DNA of 64,000 nucleotides from Pseudomonas citronellolis (GCF_900112375.1 NZ_FOLS01000012.1:62001-126000), one strand, 5' to 3'. Counted from the stretch's first letter, positions 46,422 to 53,312 are shown. Numbers and translations are program-made. Notes: generated by a model not told the origin, from the sequence alone.

Positions 46422-46636
46422 TGTGATACCTCGTTATTGTTGTTTGTTTGTTCTCCTTTCTTGGCAATGCAGTGCAATTTGTATAAACAAAAAACTGCGA
46501 ATACTTGAATGCCGATTAAAAATATCAAGTGGTGCGTTGGTATGGCTTCTGGCATTGAAGACAAAACTGAAAGTAAAAAGGCACTTGACGCAATCACTGC
46601 GAAGTGAGAATAGAAAAGAATTTTTGAATTTTTCAT
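46418..46636 (-). CDS. Small two-helix membrane protein
   Basis: 72 residues starting MKNSKILFYSHFAVIASSAF, with two membrane helices (about 8-27 and 37-55) and a polar, Asn-rich tail (EQTNNNNEVSQ). It lies 4 bp overlapped with the secreted-protein gene. An upstream terminator and AT palindrome separate it from the rep operon. Function unknown. Confidence 0.6.
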   Translation of the reverse strand: MKNSKILFYSHFAVIASSAFLLSVLSSMPEAIPTHHLIFLIGIQVFAVFCLYKLHCIAKKGEQTNNNNEVSQ

Positions 46637-46652
46637 GTTGGAAATGATGTTG

Positions 46653-46680
46653 TTAATATTATTATATATAATAATATTAA
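46653..46680. repeat. 28-bp perfect AT palindrome
   Basis: A perfect palindrome (arms TTAATATTATTATA and its complement), made only of A and T. It lies 16 bp upstream of the small membrane protein gene and just after the terminator of the upstream operon. It could extrude as a cruciform or bind a regulator; it also supplies possible -10 elements. Confidence 0.7.
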
Positions 46681-46694
46681 AAAATCAAATACGA

Positions 46695-46718
46695 GAAAAA
46701 AGCCCGGTTGGGGCTTCT
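46695..46718 (-). terminator. Terminator after 64-residue ORF
   Basis: On the minus strand: GAAGCCCC AACC GGGCTT, then TTTTCTCG. It directly follows the stop codon at 46720 and ends the rep-icmC operon. Confidence 0.8.
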
Positions 46719-46719
46719 G

Positions 46720-46914
46720 TTATTTTATGAAAAACGTGATGTAAAAAATTTCAGCTTCTAACGATTTGATGTAGTGCAAACGTTCGTTAATTAGCTTTTT
46801 CTTTTCTTCGTTGGTGTAACCGGCATTATTTTTGTAGTATTCAATTTCTTGCTTTTTAGTAACGATACGAATACCTAAATATTCAATTACATCAACCCAA
46901 CTTTCTTTGTTCAT
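46720..46914 (-). CDS. Small hypothetical protein
   Basis: 64 residues starting MNKESWVDVIEYLGIRIVTK; helical and Lys/Glu rich (EIEYYKNNAGYTNEEKKKL), ending in a hydrophobic IFYITFFIK. It overlaps the upstream gene by 4 bp (ATGA), so it is translationally coupled. Function unknown. Confidence 0.6.
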   Translation of the reverse strand: MNKESWVDVIEYLGIRIVTKKQEIEYYKNNAGYTNEEKKKLINERLHYIKSLEAEIFYITFFIK

Positions 46915-47558
46915 AGTGCTCCCCCTTTTTTGTTTTTTTGTTTTTCCTGCTCAATCCATTTATCTACATTTTCCTTGTGTTTCAGCTCGATAGGTTTCAA
47001 TTTATTCAAATATTCAAGCTCAACGCTATGCGTCCATGCTGGCGTATAAACTACATCTCTATACTGTTCGTATAACCTCCACTTTTCTTTCTCATATCTA
47101 CATGTTTCTTCTTGATAACTCATCATTCTCGCCATTCCTGACAGTGCTGAAAGATTTTCGCAAGCATGACTTTGATCATCAAATCTAGTGACGATGAAAC
47201 TACATTTTTCACTAGTGTCTTGACTGACTGAAATTTGAGTATTTGCATCTTCACCAAGGAAGCCAGCGGCTTGCTCATAAACGTCTTGCACACACGTCCT
47301 GTATTGCGTGCCGGGGACGTAAACAGATTTAGGCAAAGCATCTGCCCTAGCTTGTGCTTCACGGTGTTCTTGAACCCACTGGCGATATTCCTCGGCTTCA
47401 AGTGCTTCATTATGAATTACCCATTGTTCATGGGTTTTGTAATTCGCTTTGTTTTTCGCCTCGATTTCTTTAAGTGTGCAACCGTCTTCACAAAAATCAT
47501 TAACAGCAAAAGCATTGACTGAGTATAAAAGCGTTAAAAGCAACATCGTTTTTTTCAT
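46911..47558 (-). CDS. Secreted Cys-containing protein of the mobile element
   Basis: 215 residues. Signal peptide MKKTMLLLTLLYSVNAFA; then mature part with cysteines in FCEDGCTLKE, RTCVQDVYEQ, EKCSFIVTR, HACENLSAL and ETCRYEKEK, probably disulfides in the periplasm. A helical Glu/Arg/Lys region follows. No family recognised. It lies 19 bp after the IcmC-like gene, so a shared periplasmic function is plausible. Confidence 0.65.
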   Translation of the reverse strand: MKKTMLLLTLLYSVNAFAVNDFCEDGCTLKEIEAKNKANYKTHEQWVIHNEALEAEEYRQWVQEHREAQARADALPKSVYVPGTQYRTCVQDVYEQAAGFLGEDANTQISVSQDTSEKCSFIVTRFDDQSHACENLSALSGMARMMSYQEETCRYEKEKWRLYEQYRDVVYTPAWTHSVELEYLNKLKPIELKHKENVDKWIEQEKQKNKKGGAL

Positions 47559-47577
47559 AATTTCCTCCTTGGTTAAT

Positions 47578-48231
47578 TTAAAAGTTGATTCCGATTTTTT
47601 CGAGCGTATTGATCGCCATCATTGCAGTGTGTGGAATATCAACAATCAAAGCAGATGCAAACATCGTGATTATGGGTTTTCCATAGCCATTTTCTTTTGA
47701 TGATCCGTTTGAAACTTGTGCAATCCCGTAACTCCCGACAGCGAAATAAATCAATCCGATAACTTGAAAAATACCGATGATGATTTGAAAATTTTGCAAA
47801 AATTCTTCAGCAGTGCTACCGCTTGAAAGCTTTTCAATTCGTGCTTTTACTTCACCTGTAAGGCCCGATACTTCCGTATTCATACAAGCGTTATTTATCG
47901 CGTCATCTGATACGACAAAACAGAAATCACCGGCTTTAAAATAGGTATTACCGAATACACCAATGGCAAGCGTAATATTCATAAGAACAGCACCAACAAT
48001 TAGGAAAACGAGCGGGACACTTTTTCCCATTTTATTACCTTGTTCGGTAATCAAAGTGAGCTTGTACGCACCCGAAATAAATACGATAAATCCGATCAAG
48101 AAAATAACACGCTTGATTAGCACGATGTTGGCCGAAATGAGTTCAACACGGGCGGCGGTTGCATCATCAGCGAATGCGACGATTGGAAGGAAAAGCAGCG
48201 TTAAAAAAGTGATTACATTTCTTACATTCAT
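47578..48231 (-). CDS. IcmC/DotE-like inner-membrane protein
   Basis: 217 residues. Signal or first helix at 1-21 (ending VAFA), then helices at about 38-58 (KRVIFLIGFIVFISGAYKLT), 73-95 (SVPLVFLIVGAVLMNITLAI), 150-172 (IIGIFQVIGLIYFAVGSYGI) and 185-203. The paired pattern IxGxYKL ... GKxxPxxxxxVGAxL ... GIxQxIGLIxFxxGxY is that of the IcmC/DotE family of type IVB secretion and IncI-type conjugation systems. No other Dot/Icm gene is visible. The lone copy might insert into a helper's transfer machine (inference). Confidence 0.6.
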   Translation of the reverse strand: MNVRNVITFLTLLFLPIVAFADDATAARVELISANIVLIKRVIFLIGFIVFISGAYKLTLITEQGNKMGKSVPLVFLIVGAVLMNITLAIGVFGNTYFKAGDFCFVVSDDAINNACMNTEVSGLTGEVKARIEKLSSGSTAEEFLQNFQIIIGIFQVIGLIYFAVGSYGIAQVSNGSSKENGYGKPIITMFASALIVDIPHTAMMAINTLEKIGINF

Positions 48232-48248
48232 CTTGCTCCTGATCGATG

Positions 48249-48644
48249 TTAAACCGCTGGCGGTTTTTGGTTGTTTTTTGGTCCTTTGCTTTTCAATGAA
48301 TCTTCCACTTCTTTTTTCACTTTTATGATTTGATTCATCGCAGGGATACAGTCAATTTCACTTAGTATTTCCCCAGTAATAATATTGTATTGAAGATCAT
48401 TCGTGTCCATTTTGTGTTCTATGAGTTCACTACTTTCGATTGCTGTAACAGCTAAAAGCAAAATCTGACGCAACATAGCCTCATTACCACCTTGGCTAAT
48501 GGCAGTGCTTAATTTCATCGCTACGAGCGTTTTAACGCGGTCACTAGGGATCTTTGGCAATATGCTTTCAATGTGCGTAATCAACGCCTGAGCGGCAACG
48601 CTGACGTGCTTTAAGTCGATTTCTTTGATTTCTTGTTCTTCCAT
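48249..48644 (-). CDS. Hypothetical cytosolic protein behind rep
   Basis: 131 residues starting MEEQEIKEIDLKHVSVAAQA; helical, no signal, ends KSKGPKNNQKPPAV. It overlaps rep by 1 nt (TAATG), so it is coupled to it, and lies 17 bp before the icmC-like gene. It may be a plasmid maintenance factor; no family recognised. Confidence 0.6.
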   Translation of the reverse strand: MEEQEIKEIDLKHVSVAAQALITHIESILPKIPSDRVKTLVAMKLSTAISQGGNEAMLRQILLLAVTAIESSELIEHKMDTNDLQYNIITGEILSEIDCIPAMNQIIKVKKEVEDSLKSKGPKNNQKPPAV

Positions 48645-49657
48645 TATTCCACCTCTTTATTTATGTTGTTTTGGCGTTCAATTTCTTCTTTGAATGCGTC
48701 ATCTAGATCATCATTAAAAGCGTCTAAATTCAGTTTTTTAACAGCTTTCTTTTGTCTCTTTTGAGCTTTAAGTATTTCAGCCTTTTCTTTTAATTTTTCA
48801 AGTTCTTCTACTTTTGGATAAAGTGATTTGTACGAGTAATCAACCTCAAACTTTTCGGTCGGCTTTTTCGGGCTGTTGTTTTTTCCTTGATTATCTAATT
48901 CTTTAATTTCTTGAAAGCCGGTAATCAAACCAAGGAACACAAGATCATTATTTGCATCTCGAATGCTTTTAATGAATGTTTTGTCAGGCATTTTTTCACT
49001 GTTGATGTTGAATCTTTCTTTGAGCATATCAACGCTAAAATGGTTTGTTGTGCTCATTCTGTTGCACACATACAAGACGTACAAAATACGTTGGTACTTT
49101 GTTAATGCACTTAAAATTTCAGGGTTTAACTCATAAAGCTCTTTAAGGCTTCCAAAAAACTGAATGAAAAATTTTGAAACTTCAATCACGCCTTTTGTTT
49201 TTGTAAGTTTTCCGTCAATAAAACTGAAAAAATTACGTTCCCATTCGCCGTTGACATAATCAATATACCTGACGTGTATTTTGCTTAGTCGTTCAACCGA
49301 CTTAATAAAAGTCTTTAAGTACTGTGCTCTATTAACTTTGTCGATTTTTAATTCATCCATCATTTCGCTGGTCGTGAACTCAATTGATGTATTATTGCTA
49401 TTCAAAACCCTTCTTAATATAAATAGAAAAACGTCAAAGTCATTGTCTATCGTTAGCTGTACGTTTGTGAACTCTATATTTCTAGCATTTTGATGCTTAT
49501 CAATTTTGATAGTATCGCCAAAACCTTCGCTACTATTGATGATATTGAAAAGCGGCAGAACTAGAAAAATTCTAGGTACTGAAATAAATGTAGTTAATGC
49601 TCGTACTCTACGAGGCTTGCCGTTTTTTCCAATGATTTCTTTTAATTTATATTCCAC
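48644..49657 (-). CDS. Probable plasmid-type replication initiator
   Basis: 337 residues. An initiator-like layout of two winged-helix-type domains: SIEFTTSEMMDELKIDKVNR (about 95-115) and YQRILYVLYVCNRMSTTNHF, then SVDMLKERFNI (about 190-230). A long basic Lys-rich helix tail follows (LKEKAEILKAQKRQKKAVKK). It faces iteron-like repeats in the gap upstream (49740-49860), as a Rep protein would. Similarity is to Rep_3/RepB-like proteins by pattern only. Confidence 0.6.
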   Translation of the reverse strand: MEYKLKEIIGKNGKPRRVRALTTFISVPRIFLVLPLFNIINSSEGFGDTIKIDKHQNARNIEFTNVQLTIDNDFDVFLFILRRVLNSNNTSIEFTTSEMMDELKIDKVNRAQYLKTFIKSVERLSKIHVRYIDYVNGEWERNFFSFIDGKLTKTKGVIEVSKFFIQFFGSLKELYELNPEILSALTKYQRILYVLYVCNRMSTTNHFSVDMLKERFNINSEKMPDKTFIKSIRDANNDLVFLGLITGFQEIKELDNQGKNNSPKKPTEKFEVDYSYKSLYPKVEELEKLKEKAEILKAQKRQKKAVKKLNLDAFNDDLDDAFKEEIERQNNINKEVE

Positions 49658-50076
49658 GGTTAATTTTTCCTTGTTAACACTTATATTGAACCATTAAAAA
49701 AAGAAATTACAAGGATAAAAACAGGAAAAAGTTTATAAATTGCTTTAACCATACTTTAATGCTTTTGAAAAACTCAATATTCTAAGTATAAACCCCTAAA
49801 AAAAATAAAATGCTTTAACCCAAAATCGAATAAAAATAAAATGCTATAACCCAAATTTTTAGATTTCTCTTATTCTTGCGGGCTTTTTTGAATGTTGTAA
49901 GGGGGTATAAGATATTTACTACGTAAATCTATATATAATATGAGGGCAGAACGTCAAAAGCCATTCTGGTGGATCTAAAATCTTAAACCCTTAACTGCTT
50001 TATCCTTGGCGGTTTATTTTGACAAGCTAATTTTTTGAAATTATGATCCTGAAAAACCCAACCATGGATCGTTGAA
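49658..50076. other. Candidate replication origin with iteron-like repeats
   Basis: A 419-bp AT-rich gap between the divergent rep and H-NS-like genes. Direct repeats AAAATAAAATGCTTTAACCC (ends 49821) and AAAATAAAATGCTATAACCC (ends 49852) are 31 bp apart. A further TGCTTTAACC is at 49741-49750 and TGCTTTT at about 49770. The spacing near three helical turns is typical of iterons. The right end holds the promoter at 50006-50047. Confidence 0.6.
50006..50047 (+). promoter_or_regulatory. Promoter with TTGGCGGTTTATT box
   Basis: TTGGCGGTTTATT (50006-50018) runs into TTGACA (50019-50024), a 17-bp spacer and TATGAT (50042-50047). It is a consensus-like sigma70 promoter 29 bp ahead of the start of the H-NS-like gene. 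The box is shared with three other sites (50571, about 50786, 51658). Confidence 0.8.
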
Positions 50077-50514
50077 ATGTCTAAATTGCTTGATCTACTT
50101 GCACAGCAAAAATCGCTAGAAGCACAGATCGAAAGTCTTAAAGCTGATGCAAACGAAGCCAAAGTGCTTGATCTGGTTGAAGAGCTGGATGCTTTGCGGG
50201 AGAAACACGGCTATAACGAGGCTGATTTTGTTAGTGTGGTGCTTTCCTACTATCACTTAGAAACCCCGGCTAAAACACGCAAAAGCGTGAGCGAGAACGT
50301 ACCGAAGACTCCTAAAGAGCCTAGCGATAAGTGGAAAGTTACGATTGATGGCGTTGAGTTCATTTTGAAGAAAGCTAAGCAAGGCATTGCTAGTCAAGCA
50401 ATGAAAGACAAAGGATTTAAGACTTATGCTTTGTTCTTAGCTGACTTGATGAAGAAAAACGAGGTTGATACGTTTGAAGCTTTGATCGACAAACTGAAAG
50501 CCGAAAAGATCTAA
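50077..50514 (+). CDS. H-NS-like nucleoid-associated protein (divergent C-terminus)
   Basis: 145 residues starting MSKLLDLLAQQKSLEAQIES. Residues 1-50 form a coiled coil of H-NS type, followed by REKHGYNEADFVSVV. A linker rich in Lys/Pro/Thr follows (about 72-90), then a C-terminal domain DKWKVTIDGVEFILKKAKQG that lacks the usual H-NS DNA-binding motif. A plasmid-encoded silencer would hide AT-rich foreign DNA. It could equally be another DNA-binding protein with a similar coiled coil. Confidence 0.5.
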   Translation: MSKLLDLLAQQKSLEAQIESLKADANEAKVLDLVEELDALREKHGYNEADFVSVVLSYYHLETPAKTRKSVSENVPKTPKEPSDKWKVTIDGVEFILKKAKQGIASQAMKDKGFKTYALFLADLMKKNEVDTFEALIDKLKAEKI

Positions 50515-50530
50515 AATCTAGCGACACCAT

Positions 50531-50557
50531 GAAGCCCCTTCACCGGGGCTTTTTTTA
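50531..50557 (+). terminator. Terminator after H-NS-like gene
   Basis: Stem AAGCCCC / GGGGCTT with loop TTCACC, then TTTTTTT. Confidence 0.9.
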
Positions 50558-50828
50558 TGCCAGTGAGTTCTTGGCGGTTTATTCCGCAAAAATATTTTTA
50601 TGAAAATATCGCCAAAATTATTTTAAGAAATTTCCGATATTTTTCGAAGTTACCATTTTTACGACAGTCGATTTATGGCTTAAATAAGCCATTAACTTCG
50701 TGTCAATAGCAGGTTGAAAATATATTTAACGTTGAACCTTAATTTCAAATAGGGTTTGACAATAACCATTTAACTATCAAAAAGTTTGGCGGTTTAATTT
50801 GACAAGGTTTTTTAATATGATTTAATAA
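50558..50828 (+). promoter_or_regulatory. Regulatory gap with two TTGGCGGTTTA boxes
   Basis: A 340-bp gap (50515-50854) without a gene. Box 1, TTGGCGGTTTATT, is at 50571-50583 and is followed by CCGC and AT-rich dyads (AAATATTTTTATGAAAATAT). Box 2, TTTGGCGGTTTAAT, is at about 50785-50798 and runs into TTGACA (50799-50804), 17-bp spacer, TTAATA (50822-50827): the promoter of the next gene. AAAGGAG precedes that start. Confidence 0.65.
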
Positions 50829-50854
50829 AAGTATGAAATCAAAAAAGGAGATTT

Positions 50855-51565
50855 ATGCTAAATACAATTATCACTAAACCAAAGAAATTCGACGTTAGAC
50901 AATTAGCTTACGATGCTTTTCGTTCTGCTGCCGTGCTCAGCAAAGACACAACATACACAAACCACAGATCAAACAAGTATTTCATTGTGAGCAATTACGC
51001 GACTGGTATAAATGTCGCAAATGCTGTATTTAAGGACTATTTCAAGTCCGATGAATACACAGAGGCGAGATCTAAAAAGATCCATATTATTGACCTTGAT
51101 GAGCATGACTATGATTTTGCGGCGATAAAACTTTGCGTTGCGAAAACATACAAATCAGTTTCTTCGCTTTCTCAAATAAAAAAATATACTGATTATCTCG
51201 CCTCTGACGTTGAGAAGAAAGCGACCAATAAAGTTGATTTTGACCCGGCAGTGTGGGAAGTATTTATAGAAAAACCTGAAACTGACTTTTTCAAATTTCA
51301 AGAAGTTAGAAAAGAATACGTTGTAAGAATATCACTTGTAAAAAACGGACGAGTTTTTAAAAAAATAAAATGCAACATTGGTTACTTTACTTTGATTGCT
51401 GGTAGCAAGCCTTATGACTATCAAGAGCTAGAAAGTGAAGAAAAGAAAGCAACAAGGCAATCACTTTTTCACCCATGCTTTGAGTTCGGCGGCGTTGAGT
51501 TTATGGCCGTATTTAATGAAAAAATACCGCATTATAAAGTTTTAGTTGATATGCTCAAATATTAA
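50855..51565 (+). CDS. Hypothetical protein of the mobile element
   Basis: 236 residues starting MLNTIITKPKKFDVRQLAYD; AAAGGAG ribosome-binding site 6 bp upstream. Mixed alpha/beta, no signal peptide or membrane helix, no recognised motif (KKIHIIDLDEHDYDFAAIKL is the most distinctive patch). It is monocistronic with its own promoter and terminator. Function unknown; being under the shared box it may be co-regulated with the H-NS-like gene. Confidence 0.6.
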   Translation: MLNTIITKPKKFDVRQLAYDAFRSAAVLSKDTTYTNHRSNKYFIVSNYATGINVANAVFKDYFKSDEYTEARSKKIHIIDLDEHDYDFAAIKLCVAKTYKSVSSLSQIKKYTDYLASDVEKKATNKVDFDPAVWEVFIEKPETDFFKFQEVRKEYVVRISLVKNGRVFKKIKCNIGYFTLIAGSKPYDYQELESEEKKATRQSLFHPCFEFGGVEFMAVFNEKIPHYKVLVDMLKY

Positions 51566-51581
51566 AGCTAGTCAAAAACAA

Positions 51582-51606
51582 AAGGCCCAATAAAGGGCTT
51601 TTTTCG
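51582..51606 (+). terminator. Terminator
   Basis: Stem AAGGCCC / GGGCTT with AATAAA loop, then TTTTTTC. It ends the 236-residue ORF. Confidence 0.88.
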
Positions 51607-51815
51607 TTTCTTGTGTCAATTTTCCGTTTTATCCACAAGCGGAATAATCTTGATACCTTGGCGGTTTATTTCGCCTTTGAACTTTCTTTTTAGGAAGCGA
51701 AGCGACCACCAGAATAGCGGGGCCACTGCACCGCACCGCGTAGCGGCCATACACCGCGTATCCGGTGATTTTTCGCACAGGTACAAGTCCCTGCACTCAA
51801 AACCACCTCGATCTA
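51607..51815. other. GC-rich island with DnaA box; candidate oriT region
   Basis: Part of a 307-bp gene-free gap (51566-51872). It has a perfect DnaA box TTATCCACA (51629-51637), the fourth TTGGCGGTTTATT box (51658-51670), and a GC-rich stretch (about 51690-51800) unlike the rest of the element, with partial dyads such as CCGCGTAGCGGCC. The adjacent repeat A (51816-51862) has a hairpin form recalling IncQ-type oriT sites. No coding sequence is supported. Confidence 0.4.
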
Positions 51816-51862
51816 AAACGCACCGTTTGCCGGGCGTATAGCAACCGGTAAACCCCGCTTTT
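51816..51862. repeat. Direct repeat A flanking the cargo gene
   Basis: Starts AAACGCACCGTTTGCCGGGC and ends CCCGCTTTT. It matches repeat B (52988-53032) except for one base change and two single-base indels. Inside lies an inverted repeat ACCGTTTGC (51822-51830) / GCAACCGGT (51841-51849). It sits 10 bp beyond the stop codon of the cargo gene. Confidence 0.85.
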
Positions 51863-51872
51863 ATCCATAAGG

Positions 51873-52895
51873 TCATTTACCACACGTTCCGCATTTCGGT
51901 TTCGGCGGTTTGCTAGGAATCGGGTTACAGGCAAAATATTGTAGAGCACCGACCCATTTAGGATTTATTTCATAACCTTCGAAAATTGGTACCGAAATCT
52001 CTGAGGGCTGCCATGTAGGTCTTGAAATGCTCTCAAACACACTCTTGGCGTCTTTGTATTGAGTCCATTTGTGGAAAATATTTTTACCATATTGAGCTTC
52101 TAGCAAAATATGAATGGCAGCAATCGCGTCAAGTAAATTCTTGAAGTTGGCATTTTTCAGGCTTCCACCTCGATTATGCTTCACTGAGTTATATGCGTCA
52201 TACCATTCAAGCGTTTGCGTCGGTGATTGCTTGTTCCAGTTCGCAAATGGCTGGAAAACTTTTAAATTCGGATATTGACCCAATACCACCTTGTATTCAT
52301 TTAGCTTGAGTATTGGTAAGCAGTGAATGTAGTCGGTAGTTTTATAGGTTTTCTGTTGCGGGTATCCATTTTCCATCAATACCCTAAGCAAAAGGTATTC
52401 GACCTCAGTACATGCCAAAATCAAAAGCTCACGTATCTTATGGCCGTAAGAATCGAAATTTGTTTCTGACGGTTCAACGACGTAAAGGAGTGAATCTAGT
52501 GAATCCTGAATCGCTTGGTAGGCTCTAATTTCTTGGTAGTAGCTATCGCCCACGTAATTGAATTGAAAATTTCCTCTGCTGATTCGCGAGAAGAAAAATC
52601 CGGGATTGGCGACTTCAACCAAGTCGAGCACGTCGATATTAATACCTTCGCAAAATCTAAGTAGATAAAAATAAATTGACTTTTCTGTTGGTTTTGAAGT
52701 GTCACCACCGGCAAATCTTTTATCGTAATCACTTTCAGCTTGTTGAGTCCATTCCTTCCAATTTCGGCATTCGTATGTGTAGAACTGGCTATCAACATAC
52801 AGGTGAACTATGTCGTCCTCTTTTTGAAAAATCCCTAATAGACCATCGCGATTACGGAAAGCATAGCTTTGTAGCATCGTCGAATCCTTGAGCAT
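51873..52895 (-). CDS. Cargo gene of unknown function, possibly HEPN-like
   Basis: 340 residues from MLKDSTMLQSYAFRNRDG (a later start at 52877 is possible). Cytosolic, helical middle. The segment WYDAYNSVKHNRGGSLKNAN (about 245-265) with a following helix DAIAAIHILLEAQYG recalls HEPN-type domains found in abortive-infection proteins. The end PKPKCGTCGK may bind a metal. It lies between two near-identical repeats and its base composition is less AT-rich than the other element genes. The host SOS promoter reads toward it. A defence role is inference only. Confidence 0.6.
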   Translation of the reverse strand: MLKDSTMLQSYAFRNRDGLLGIFQKEDDIVHLYVDSQFYTYECRNWKEWTQQAESDYDKRFAGGDTSKPTEKSIYFYLLRFCEGINIDVLDLVEVANPGFFFSRISRGNFQFNYVGDSYYQEIRAYQAIQDSLDSLLYVVEPSETNFDSYGHKIRELLILACTEVEYLLLRVLMENGYPQQKTYKTTDYIHCLPILKLNEYKVVLGQYPNLKVFQPFANWNKQSPTQTLEWYDAYNSVKHNRGGSLKNANFKNLLDAIAAIHILLEAQYGKNIFHKWTQYKDAKSVFESISRPTWQPSEISVPIFEGYEINPKWVGALQYFACNPIPSKPPKPKCGTCGK

Positions 52896-52987
52896 TTTGA
52901 TCGTTTACCCGGTGGTCAGGTCGCCGGGAATGTCTAGGCATCATCCATGCTTCGAGGGATTTAGCCAATGGCTCCGAAAGTCGACTT

Positions 52988-53032
52988 AAACGCACCGTTT
53001 GCCGGGCGTCTAGCAACCGGAAACCCGCTTTT
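52988..53032. repeat. Direct repeat B flanking the cargo gene
   Basis: Near-identical to 51816-51862 in the same orientation. Recombination between A and B would delete the cargo gene as a circle of about 1.17 kb. The internal arms ACCGTTTGC (52994-53002) and GCAACCGG (53013-53020) are conserved. Confidence 0.85.
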
Positions 53033-53044
53033 GACGTTGGCACC

Positions 53045-53075
53045 TATCGCTGAACATATCCAGCCATGCTCGCAG
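53045..53075. mobile_element. Right attachment site (attR)
   Basis: Element arm GCTGAACATATC is followed by the core CAG (53061-53063) and host sequence CCATGCTCGCAGCC. Together with the left site it defines a 3-bp overlap and rebuilds an attP whose arms are imperfect inverted repeats (GCTGAACATAT against GCCTAACATGT). Confidence 0.88.
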
Positions 53076-53293
53076 CCGCGGTAGGGGTTGATCGAGCGGT
53101 CGAAGCCGACGTCCGGCGACTGGTTGCGGCTGATCACCGTCTTCGCCTGCTCCATCCGCACCTCGGTGGCGCGGCAGGGCGGCGCCTCGTCCTGGTACCA
53201 GCCGTCGTCCTCGGCCTCGCTGCGGGTCGGCGCGAAGCGGTTGTGCGGATTGCTGGCGGTGCCGCGGCCACGCGGCGGCAGGGGAGAGGACAT
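53061..53293 (-). pseudogene. Radical SAM gene (PA0069 type), 5' fragment
   Basis: Start at MSSPLPPRGRGTASNPHNRF (53293); native reading ends SINPYRGCEHG at the insertion, after which the frame runs into element DNA (WICSAIGANVKSG ...) and stops at 52961. Only the first Cys of CxxxCxxC is kept; the second becomes Trp. Joined to 40377-41205 it gives an intact protein of about 353 residues. A LexA box lies upstream. Confidence 0.93.
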
Positions 53294-53312
53294 GGGCTGA
53301 CTCCAGAAAGTA

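Larger units (their letters stand above)
41206..53063. mobile_element. Integrative mobilizable, plasmid-like element (about 11.85 kb)
   Basis: Visibly AT-rich DNA inserted into a GC-rich host gene. It holds a large serine recombinase at the left end (32-bp spacing to the crossover), a MobC-like protein and relaxase, a replication initiator with iteron-like repeats, an operon with IcmC/DotE-like and secreted proteins, an H-NS-like protein, and cargo. It carries no complete conjugation apparatus, so it should need a helper for transfer. The combination of a replicon and a site-specific integrase resembles an integrated plasmid. It is not inserted into a tRNA gene. Confidence 0.88.

Noticed and set aside
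51611-51841. Small plus-strand open frame in the GC-rich island of the element
   Set aside because: No ribosome-binding site, no family features, overlaps a regulatory box and repeat A.
51816-53032. Integron attC sites around the cargo gene
   Set aside because: The repeats lack the GTTRRRY core and no integron integrase is present; a cassette-like or oriT-like duplication fits better.
41206-53063. Insertion into a tRNA gene
   Set aside because: Both flanks belong to one protein-coding gene; no tRNA sequence at either junction.
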